Assembly (NCBI GenBank): GCA_040389345.1
Contig: JAZKAE010000009.1
Coordinates: forward strand, 4,322-68,321
Length of the DNA stretch: 64,000 nt
Reading direction: 5' to 3'
From: JAIFWN01 sp040389345
GTDB lineage: Bacteria > Patescibacteriota > Minisyncoccia > Phycocordibacterales > Zambryskibacteraceae
Shown piece by piece: positions 58,085 through 64,000 of the stretch; the stretch's first letter is position 1, and each line of letters starts with the position of its first letter. The notes beneath the pieces are model-generated. The model was not told where the DNA came from, made no database searches, and saw only the letters and a list, made by a program, of their open reading frames with translations. The position numbers were made by a program, and so were the translations under genes.

Positions 58085-60256
58085 TTATTCAAAATGGATC
58101 TTATCCTTTTCAGATTCGATACGAGTTTTAAGAAGAGGGTAGTGAGAGAGAGAAGGATCGGTTTCGATGATACGCGTCGCTTCTTCGCGGGCGGCTTCGA
58201 CCATTTTTAGGTTCTGGATTGCATCCATGGCAAGGTCAGAAAGCCCCCACTGTTTGCGTCCATAGAGCTCTCCGACTCCGCGCTGCTTAAGGTCGAATTC
58301 TGCGAGCTCAAATCCGTTCTTCGCGGTTTTCAATGCTCTGAGTCGCTCCACAGTTTTGGCAGATTTAGTCTCTGCAAAGACAAAGCAGTACGGCTGGTGT
58401 GTCCCGCGAAGTACTCGACCGCGCAGTTGGTGAAGTTGGGCGAGTCCAAATCGTTCAGCGCCTTCAATGATAATGAGTGAAGCATTTTCCACATTCACTC
58501 CAACCTCGACCACAGAGGTGGCGACGAGAATATCTGTTTTGTGATCTTTAAAATCAAGCATGGCCTTCTCCTTTTCATCCGCGCTCATCTTGGAGTGCAT
58601 GATACCGATCGAGTATTCTGGGAACACCTCTTTTTTTAGACGTATTGCTTCTTCCTTCACGGACTTTGCCAGCACTGCCCCTTCTTTATCCGGATCAGGT
58701 TCATTGATGCGCGGGCAGATCACATACAGTTGTCGTCCCGCCTTTAGTTCTTTTCTGATATCTTCGTAGGCAGCTTTCCGTTTATCCGGAGTGACGATCT
58801 CGGTCTGAATCGGCTTTCTCCCGCTTGGCATTTGATCAAGGAGGGAAAGATCGAGGTCGCCGTAGAGAGTCAGGGCCAGAGTACGGGGGATCGGTGTCGC
58901 TGTCATCGAGAGTAGGTGAGGAAGCAACCCTTCTTTACCCACGAGCTTTTGTCTTTGTGCAGTCCCGAATCTGTGTTGCTCGTCGATAATGGCCAGGGCG
59001 AGATCTTTGAACTTCACCGATTTTTGAATTAAGGCATGCGTGCCTATGACGATCGAGATCTCTCCGTTCGCTACCCATTTTAAAAGCTGAGGTCGAGAGA
59101 TATCCGTCCACCCCTCTGGGTTTACTTTGGAAGGGAACTTGCGCACTCCTGCTCCGGTGATGAGAGCGATCTGTATGGGGAGGTGTTTAAAATATTTGAT
59201 GAAGGACTCAAAATGCTGTTTGGCCAAGATCTCTGTAGGAACCATGTAAGCGGTTTGGAGCGTGCCAAAGCCCTGAACCTTCCCGGTTTTGTCTTTAGGC
59301 CTTGAAGTGGTCACCGCATACGCCGCCGCGGCGGCCACGGCAGTCTTGCCTGATCCGACATCTCCTTCGAGCAGTCGAGACATCGGATATCCGCGGGCAA
59401 AATCAGAAAGGATATGTTCAACGGATTTTCTTTGAGCCCCGGTGGCCTCAAAAGGAAAGCGAGATATAAATTTCTCCATCGATTCTTTGTCCTTCTCGAT
59501 CACGAAGGCCTCTTTCTCCTTGAATTCTTTTCGCGTCTTTTGTTTCTCAAGTTGAATGAAGAATATTTCTTCGAAGGCGAATCTCTTGCGGGCAGCCTCG
59601 GCATCAGCGGTTTTTTGAGGGGCATGGATCCACACCAGAGCAGTACGAAGGGTAGGGAGGTTGTATTTCTTTAATATGTCGGCGGGGATCGGGTCGACGA
59701 GTGCCTCGAGGATCCCTGAGCCAAAGATGTTTTGAATCTTGTGGAATATCCAATTGGATGTAAGGCCTCTGGTCTCAGGATAGACGGGGTAGAGGGTGTG
59801 TGTTTCCCCTTCATTTCCAAATAGGTTCTGGCCTACACCGATCGGCAATTTTTGGATCGGTTCGACCTTTGGATTAGAAAAATAGAGTGATTCCTTTCTC
59901 TCACTCACCTTGCCCTCTACGCGAACGAACGAATCTTCTTGAAGCATCTTCGCAAGGTAGGCTTGATGGAACCAAACGATCTTGATCCTGCCGGTCTCGT
60001 CCTCAAGCCACGCCTCACTCATGGGGATCTTGGTCCTGAATCCTTTTGAAGTTTTAAGCCCGCTTATCTTGCCATACACTACGGCCTCATCTCCTTTTTT
60101 GAGGGTGCTCACATGGACGACCTCGGCTGTGTCTCCATAGCGAGTCGGGAAATGATAGAGAAGGTCTTCGATATTTTGTATGCCCAGCCGCTTGAGGGCG
60201 GCATTTTGGACAGGGAGGATTCGAAAATGTTTCGAGAGGAGATCTGCGGCATTCAT
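58085..60256 (-). CDS. recG: ATP-dependent DNA helicase RecG
   Basis: The 723-residue helicase remodels stalled replication forks. It shows the wedge/OB region near the N-terminus (VYGKISGLKTSKG), GDVGSGKTAVA (motif I), IIDEQHRFG (motif II), LLSMTATPIPRTLALTLYGDLD (motif III), VATSVVEVGVNVENASLIIIEGAERFGLAQLHQLRGRVLRG (motifs V-VI region) and the C-terminal FELAEFDLKQRGVGELYG. The length is typical. Confidence 0.97.
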   Translation of the reverse strand: MNAADLLSKHFRILPVQNAALKRLGIQNIEDLLYHFPTRYGDTAEVVHVSTLKKGDEAVVYGKISGLKTSKGFRTKIPMSEAWLEDETGRIKIVWFHQAYLAKMLQEDSFVRVEGKVSERKESLYFSNPKVEPIQKLPIGVGQNLFGNEGETHTLYPVYPETRGLTSNWIFHKIQNIFGSGILEALVDPIPADILKKYNLPTLRTALVWIHAPQKTADAEAARKRFAFEEIFFIQLEKQKTRKEFKEKEAFVIEKDKESMEKFISRFPFEATGAQRKSVEHILSDFARGYPMSRLLEGDVGSGKTAVAAAAAYAVTTSRPKDKTGKVQGFGTLQTAYMVPTEILAKQHFESFIKYFKHLPIQIALITGAGVRKFPSKVNPEGWTDISRPQLLKWVANGEISIVIGTHALIQKSVKFKDLALAIIDEQHRFGTAQRQKLVGKEGLLPHLLSMTATPIPRTLALTLYGDLDLSLLDQMPSGRKPIQTEIVTPDKRKAAYEDIRKELKAGRQLYVICPRINEPDPDKEGAVLAKSVKEEAIRLKKEVFPEYSIGIMHSKMSADEKEKAMLDFKDHKTDILVATSVVEVGVNVENASLIIIEGAERFGLAQLHQLRGRVLRGTHQPYCFVFAETKSAKTVERLRALKTAKNGFELAEFDLKQRGVGELYGRKQWGLSDLAMDAIQNLKMVEAAREEATRIIETDPSLSHYPLLKTRIESEKDKIHFE

Positions 60257-60282
60257 GGCCCGAATTATACCTTTTTGGCATG

Positions 60283-60306
60283 AAAAAGGCCTGACGGGGT
60301 CAGGCG
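60283..60306 (-). terminator. Terminator of the small paralog pair
   Basis: On the minus strand GCCTGAC and GTCAGGC pair and are followed by CTTTTTC. Confidence 0.85.
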
Positions 60307-60503
60307 GGTACGAGGTCTACTGGTTTGTTGAGGATTCTGTTGCAGGGGTGCTTCTTGATGTATTTTTCGGTTTTCTCGGCCCAAGATTCGTCGCTATCCT
60401 CAGGCTGCCTCACGAGGGTGTGCGATTCCACGCATCTCGGCGTATCGCATCTATATGACTCGGTTGCCGTCCCCAGACGAAACACTCGAACATCGTGTCT
60501 CAT
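60300..60503 (-). CDS. Small Cys protein, paralog B
   Basis: The 67-residue protein begins MRHDVRVFRLG and contains YRCDTPRC (CxxxxC), HTLVRQPEDSDESWAEKTEKYIKKHP. GAGGAG lies five bases before the ATG, and the upstream paralog ends in the overlapping ATGA. HDVRV, the Cys pair, VRQP and the (E)xW(x)nTE block align with paralog A. The Cys pair may bind zinc. It is not a family I recognise. Confidence 0.7.
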   Translation of the reverse strand: MRHDVRVFRLGTATESYRCDTPRCVESHTLVRQPEDSDESWAEKTEKYIKKHPCNRILNKPVDLVPA

Positions 60504-60679
60504 GAGTTCTCCTCGGTTAAATGTTTTGTCCTGAATTCTTCGGTTCTCCTTTTCCACTCTTGATCATTCATCCATGGCTGGCGGACGATCTCATTCTTGC
60601 AGGTGTGGCAAAGCATACGATCGTGTTCGGGAACTTTGCCATATCCGCATTTATCCACTCGGACATCATGAGTCTGCAT
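60500..60679 (-). CDS. Small Cys protein, paralog A
   Basis: The 59-residue protein begins MQTHDVRVDKCGYGKVPEHD and contains MLCHTCKNEIVRQPWMNDQEWKRRTEEF. It has a CxxC plus an extra Cys. GGAG lies four bases before the ATG, and a TTGACT, 17 bases, TAATTT promoter lies upstream (about 60714-60742). Its TGA overlaps the next ATG, so the pair is translationally coupled. Similarity to paralog B is clear over the first 45 residues. It is unrecognised. Confidence 0.7.
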   Translation of the reverse strand: MQTHDVRVDKCGYGKVPEHDRMLCHTCKNEIVRQPWMNDQEWKRRTEEFRTKHLTEENS

Positions 60680-60734
60680 ATGTCTCCAGAACTGGTCTTC
60701 GTTAAAATTACTCTAGAGCTAAAGGAGAGTCAAT

Positions 60735-61630
60735 TTACTTTTTCCGTTTTGGATGTGACAACAGCTTTATCAAGGCCGCTTCTCCTGCCCCTCGCGCGAG
60801 CGCTCGTTTGAGTCGGGCCGCGTTCTTTTGCCTCTTAGAGCCTTTGAAAGGGGATTGTTTCTTGTAGTGTTTGCTTTGGTGGATATTGTTTCCCATCGTC
60901 TTTTTCAGATGAGATCCATAATCCATGAGGGCATAGTACCACTTCCGAGGATGGTCTGTGTCCAAGGTTTTCTCTATCTGCTTCTCTATTTCTTTATCTG
61001 AGATATTTTCTTTGTGTGTGAAAAAGTGATGGATGAATACGGTGCGAATATTTGTCTCGATCACTACGGCTGGTTTGTTGTACGCGAAGGCTAAGATGTC
61101 ACCCGCAGTGGCCTTGCCTACTCCGGGCAGCGCGAGGAGGGCACTGTATTCGGTAGGAAAAGTGCAGCCGTACTTTTTTACTATCTCCTGTGCGGCTCGG
61201 TGGAGGTTCAGCGCACGCCGGTTGTATCCAAGCCCCTGCCATAGCGTGAGCACCTCGGAAGTTTTTGCCCGAGCCAAGGCATCAGTGCTTGGGAAGTGCC
61301 GGATGANNNNNNNNNNNNNNNNNNNNNNNNNNNNNNNNNNNNNNNNNNNNNNNNNNNNNNNNNNNNNNNNNNNNNNNNNNNNNNNNNNNNNNNNNNNNNN
61401 NNNNNNACCTCGGAAGTTTTTGCCCGAGCCAAGGCATCAGTGCTTGGGAAGTGCCGGATGAATTCAATATAAAAAGGGATGACTCGGTCTACCTGGGTCT
61501 GCTGAAGCATGATCTCAGACACCAAGATCTTGTATGGGTCGTGTGTAAGACGCCACGGGAGAGCGTGCCGTCCGTGATTTTTATAAAAGTCCCAAACGAT
61601 GTCTTGAAACTTACTCTTCTTTCTTTGCAT
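60735..61630 (-). CDS. MutY/Nth-like DNA glycosylase lacking the iron-sulfur cysteines, split by a false gap
   Basis: The two halves join if the 55-bp duplicate on either side of the 100-N run is merged, giving 246 residues in one frame. It shows VSEIMLQQTQVDRVIPFY (catalytic Glu), GLGYNRRALNLHRAA, the helix-hairpin-helix LPGVGKATAGDI and VIETNIRTVF, where MutY usually has LDGNV. The C-terminal segment after MDYGSHLKK has no cysteines, so the usual 4Fe-4S loop is absent and a basic tail takes its place. It is probably a base-excision glycosylase; adenine specificity is uncertain. Its start overlaps mscL by 20 bp. Confidence 0.8.
61307..61406. other. Assembly gap (100 N) between overlapping contig ends
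   Basis: The 55 bases before the gap (61252-61306) are repeated exactly after it (61407-61461). Collapsing the repeat removes the gap and restores an open reading frame. Confidence 0.95.
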
Positions 61631-61949
61631 CCAACTGTGTCGCGTTCAGGTGAGTGACCGCGAGGTAGACCACAAAGGCGACCAGGATGAGGTTCACGAT
61701 CGAGTAGATAAAGTGGCCCCAACCGAATGTTTGCCCGAGGACCGTCGATGATGCGGTCGCGAGGTTCCCAAATTTCCCTGTGGCTAGGCCGATGGTCGGG
61801 GTGAGGATGTCTTGAGAGAGCGATTTTACGATATCTTGCGCTGCTCCGCCCAGGATAAAGCCCACTGCCAATCCAACTACACCCTGAGTGCGGATGAAGT
61901 AGATGAAGCCTGTCTTTTTCTCTGTTTTTATCTGATTTTCCGGTTCCAT
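61611..61949 (-). CDS. mscL: Large-conductance mechanosensitive channel MscL
   Basis: The 112-residue protein shows GFIYFIRTQGVVGLAVGFILGGAAQDIVKSL (first helix, pore) and WGHFIYSIVNLILVAFVVYLAV (second helix). It opens under membrane tension to release solutes. The loop is of moderate length and the C-terminal bundle is short. It probably shares a transcript with the downstream glycosylase gene. Confidence 0.9.
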   Translation of the reverse strand: MEPENQIKTEKKTGFIYFIRTQGVVGLAVGFILGGAAQDIVKSLSQDILTPTIGLATGKFGNLATASSTVLGQTFGWGHFIYSIVNLILVAFVVYLAVTHLNATQLDAKKEE

Positions 61950-62010
61950 ATTTTGGGTTTTGTTACGTCTGTATATGCATAGCGTATAATAGATATATAA
62001 TTAATCAAAC

Positions 62011-62352
62011 ATGAAAACTTTAATTCATTGGATCGTCTCTGCCCTTGCTATCGCCGTCACTGCATATCTTTTGCCTGGTGCCCATGTAGACGGAGCGGTC
62101 GCTGCGTTTGTGCTTGCGATCGTGCTTGGTCTTATCAACACGATCATCCGTCCTGTGCTCCTACTTCTGACCCTTCCTCTTTCGATCATGACTCTCGGGT
62201 TGTTCTCCTTGGTGCTGAATGCACTTCTCATTCTCCTTGCCGCACGCATCGTGCCGGGTTTCTCGATCGACGGATTTTTCTCAGCTTTTCTCTTTGGCAT
62301 CGTCCTTGCCCTCGTGAACTTCGTGCTCCATAAATTCGAGAAAAAAGATTAA
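62011..62352 (+). CDS. Phage-holin-family-4-like (DUF360) membrane protein
   Basis: The 113-residue protein has four helices and shows the conserved LGLINTIIRPVLLLLTLPLSIMTLGLFSLVLNALLILL pattern of this bacterial family. Despite the family name it is usually chromosomal and not linked to phage; no phage genes are nearby. Two TATAAT boxes lie upstream. It is 6 bp from the PAP2 gene. Confidence 0.88.
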   Translation: MKTLIHWIVSALAIAVTAYLLPGAHVDGAVAAFVLAIVLGLINTIIRPVLLLLTLPLSIMTLGLFSLVLNALLILLAARIVPGFSIDGFFSAFLFGIVLALVNFVLHKFEKKD

Positions 62353-62358
62353 CACTTC

Positions 62359-63012
62359 ATGAAAGTATTCACCAAGGATCTTGTGCAGCAGTTCCTCGAT
62401 GTCTTCAGACACAAGCATCTTCGCTACCACCTCTTGGCCATCCTTCTCACCTATGTCTGTGTGGCCACAGAACTTGATTGGTGGTATTTCCAGAGGATCA
62501 AGGGTGACTTTACTCACGTGCTCGCGATCCCAGCTCTGGTTCTCGGCGGCATCCTCCCGATCATTGTTCCCGTGCTTCTCTTGGTGATAGGGAAGTTCCA
62601 TCACCGGAAGATGTATTTTAATTCTGGAGTGGTGCTTGCTCAGGCAGCGATCCTTGGCTCGTTTATCTCTTCACTCTACAAAGCGTTCACCGGGCGCATC
62701 CAGCCGGACATCTATGCGGTCACCGACATTAGTCACAACTTCCAGTTCGGTTTTCTACGACACGGCGTGTTCTGGGGCTGGCCCTCTTCTCACACGACGA
62801 TCGCCTTTGCGATGTCTGTTGCGTTGATCTCGCTCTTCCCGCATAAACGCTGGGTAAAATGGCTCGCTCTTTTTTATGCATTCTATGTAGGTATAGGAGT
62901 CTCCACTGGGGCACATTGGTTCTCAGAATTTTTGGCTGGAGCGATCATCGGTTCGATCATCGGCATTGCGGTAGGAAGCTACCATACGGCCAAAAGGGAA
63001 GTCCTTATCTAG
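62359..63012 (+). CDS. PAP2 superfamily phosphatase
   Basis: The 217-residue membrane protein has six helices with the phosphatase motifs KAFTGRIQP (KxxxxxxRP), WPSSHTTIA (PSGH-like) and STGAHWFSEFLAG (SxxxxxHxxx[D/E]). It probably hydrolyses a lipid phosphate or undecaprenyl pyrophosphate. The last acidic residue is Glu rather than Asp. Confidence 0.88.
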   Translation: MKVFTKDLVQQFLDVFRHKHLRYHLLAILLTYVCVATELDWWYFQRIKGDFTHVLAIPALVLGGILPIIVPVLLLVIGKFHHRKMYFNSGVVLAQAAILGSFISSLYKAFTGRIQPDIYAVTDISHNFQFGFLRHGVFWGWPSSHTTIAFAMSVALISLFPHKRWVKWLALFYAFYVGIGVSTGAHWFSEFLAGAIIGSIIGIAVGSYHTAKREVLI

Positions 63013-63053
63013 TTATCCACATACATAGGCCTTTCCTATGTATGTGGATAACT
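63011..63053. promoter_or_regulatory. Perfect palindrome containing two DnaA-box sequences
   Basis: Nineteen-base arms (63011-63029 and 63035-63053) pair perfectly around CCTTT. Each arm holds TTATCCACA, the consensus DnaA box, in opposite orientation. The palindrome touches the -35 box of the next gene (63054). A third DnaA-like TTATTCACA occurs at about 63444. It may be an operator, a titration site or a replication-linked element. Confidence 0.7.
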
Positions 63054-63082
63054 TTGACCTTACTGTTGAGTTGGAGTATTAC
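63054..63082 (+). promoter_or_regulatory. -35/-10 promoter of an SD-led orphan gene
   Basis: TTGACC (63054-63059), 17 bases, TATTAC (63077-63082). It directly follows the DnaA-box palindrome. Confidence 0.7.
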
Positions 63083-63115
63083 TAATACAGTTCGTCCTTT
63101 CACTAGGGGGTGTCT

Positions 63116-63418
63116 ATGTGGGGATTGCTTACGTTTGGATTTGTCAGTGCGGGTCTCGGGCTCGTCCACTCACTCTGGTTTGTCGACCGTCCCGAATATT
63201 CGTATGAGCAGAGGCTCACGTACGTGCGAGGTTTCAGGTGGGTGCCTCTCCTGTGCCTCATGCTCATGATAGCCTCGAAGCTCGTTTCGCTGCCGTTCTT
63301 GACGAACGTCACCTGGACGGGGGTTGTGCTCGGGATCGTTGAGTGCGCTGTCGCATGGGCGGCGGTCGACTACACGCGTATGCACGGGAATCCGACAGTT
63401 AAGAGAATATCTTTCTAG
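63116..63418 (+). CDS. SD-led orphan membrane protein
   Basis: The 100-residue protein has three predicted helices (LLTFGFVSAGLGLVHSLWF; VPLLCLMLMIASKLVSL; VVLGIVECAVAWAAV) and a short basic end. It is not recognised. GGGGGTG lies a few bases before ATG 63116, which is preferred over GTG 63110. It has its own promoter and terminator. Confidence 0.7.
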   Translation: MWGLLTFGFVSAGLGLVHSLWFVDRPEYSYEQRLTYVRGFRWVPLLCLMLMIASKLVSLPFLTNVTWTGVVLGIVECAVAWAAVDYTRMHGNPTVKRISF

Positions 63419-63446
63419 CGTATCGAGCCTTCGGCTCGATTTTTAT
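63417..63446 (+). terminator. Rho-independent terminator
   Basis: ATCGAGCC and GGCTCGAT with TTCG loop, then TTTTTATT. Confidence 0.9.
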
Positions 63447-63533
63447 TCACAAAAAATCAACCCCCTATGCATAGGAGTGACACTTTAGAATGAAGATGGT
63501 AGGGTGCTTGAAGAACCCTCTTCCAGGAGAAGT

Positions 63534-63845
63534 ATGCCGAACATTATCCTCGTTGGCTTTGAGATGATAGTCGTCGATACTTTGCGCCACGATATCAACA
63601 AGGTGGCCAAGTCCCTCAAACTCGATAGTGACAGCGTGGTCACTGTCCTGATGTCGTATGTGAAGTGTTGTACAGATGGGACTACCGCAAACCCATATGC
63701 CATCGTTCGGTGCACTGATCAGGGGGATCTTGATCGCATGGCTCTCGCGATCAACGAGACACTTGGGATCGGTGTAGAAAAGGAGCTGATCCAGGCCTAT
63801 CTCGAGCCAGACCCTGGTTCGTTGTGGAATCAGGAAGGCAGATAA
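63534..63845 (+). CDS. SD-led orphan small protein
   Basis: The 103-residue protein begins MPNIILVGFEMIVVDTLRHDINKVAK and contains TVLMSYVKCCTDGTTANPYAIVRC and a C-terminal DLDRMALAINETLG helix. The alternation of strands and helices suggests a small alpha/beta fold. It is unrecognised. AGGAG lies four bases before the ATG, and TAGAAT at 63487-63492 could be the promoter. Confidence 0.7.
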   Translation: MPNIILVGFEMIVVDTLRHDINKVAKSLKLDSDSVVTVLMSYVKCCTDGTTANPYAIVRCTDQGDLDRMALAINETLGIGVEKELIQAYLEPDPGSLWNQEGR

Positions 63846-63872
63846 GCGACTCACCCGAGTCGTTTTTTATTT
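63843..63872 (+). terminator. Rho-independent terminator
   Basis: GCGACTC and GAGTCGT arms followed by TTTTTATTT. Confidence 0.9.
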
Positions 63873-63910
63873 AGTAAAATCGGGTGAAATATGCTAAATT
63901 ACGCCACATT

Positions 63911-63999
63911 GGAGACGTGTCAGAGTGGTCTAACGTACCTCTTTGCTAAAGAGGCAGGGTCTTTAAACGCCCTCGCGAGTTCGAATCTCGCCGTCTCCG
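63911..63999 (+). tRNA. tRNA-Ser with GCU anticodon
   Basis: The 89-nt gene has acceptor GGAGACG/CGTCTCC, anticodon stem CCTCT/AGAGG with loop TTGCTAA (anticodon GCT), a long class II variable arm and T-arm GAGTTCGAATCTC. The discriminator is G, as usual for Ser. It ends one base before the window edge. Confidence 0.95.
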
Positions 64000-64000
64000 C

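Noticed and set aside
62011..62352. Phage remnant suggested by the holin-family name
   Set aside because: The family is widespread on bacterial chromosomes and no other phage gene is present nearby.

Overview
The window looks like a Patescibacteria (Candidate Phyla Radiation, Parcubacteria-like) chromosome segment. The reasons are very short intergenic spaces, overlapping genes, a ribosomal protein supercluster with no rpmD (L30) gene between rpsE and rplO, a ComEC split into two genes, type IV pilin-like genes, many small orphan genes, and large surface proteins ending in peptidoglycan-binding domains. The lineage call is inferred from gene content; there is no rRNA here to confirm it. The sequence is a scaffold with four N gaps (290-299, 18210-18222, 37783-37882, 61307-61406). 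The flanks of two gaps duplicate each other, so those gaps are assembly artefacts and not real breaks.

Layout. 1-1.9 kb: pilin-like genes. 2-11.9 kb: tpiA-pgk, a HIT protein, recJ-rnhA-comEC, sodA, the detached ComEC beta-lactamase domain, rpmB and a site-2 protease. 11.9-23 kb: rpsL-rpsG-fusA, a large orphan gene, two orphan genes with Shine-Dalgarno (SD) sites, then tuf-rpsJ-rplC-rplD-rplW-rplB. 23-28.5 kb: an interruption of the usual S10 order carrying ybjQ, rplJ-rplL with an L10-type leader, a winged-helix/nucleotidyltransferase protein, a membrane channel-like protein and a 2H-phosphoesterase/DHH-like fusion. 28.5-38.4 kb: rpsS to secY, adk, map, ndk. 38.4-46 kb: a 6S-like RNA, a beta-CASP nuclease, infC-rpmI-rplT, a split DipZ-type redox pair and a phospholipase D/cardiolipin synthase. 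46-49.3 kb: tmRNA, smpB, ftsH. 49.5-57.7 kb: two giant secreted hydrolases. 57.7-64 kb: tRNA-Ile(UAU), recG, a MutY-like glycosylase, mscL, small membrane proteins and tRNA-Ser(GCU).

The most striking pattern is two styles of expression signal. At least twelve conserved genes have a bare -10 hexamer placed exactly six bases before the start codon, which predicts leaderless mRNAs, and genes inside the ribosomal operons also lack SD sites. By contrast about a dozen short genes of unknown function, scattered singly between the housekeeping operons, have a purine-rich SD at normal spacing; several also have a -35/-10 promoter and most have their own terminator.

The surface section fits an episymbiotic lifestyle: pilins, a DNA-uptake channel, and two secreted esterases (an alpha/beta hydrolase and an SGNH sialate O-acetylesterase-like enzyme) carried on Ig-like repeats and tethered to peptidoglycan. 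Their Ig repeats are identical over stretches of up to about 250 bp within a gene and about 140 bp between the two genes. The functional reading is inference from domains.
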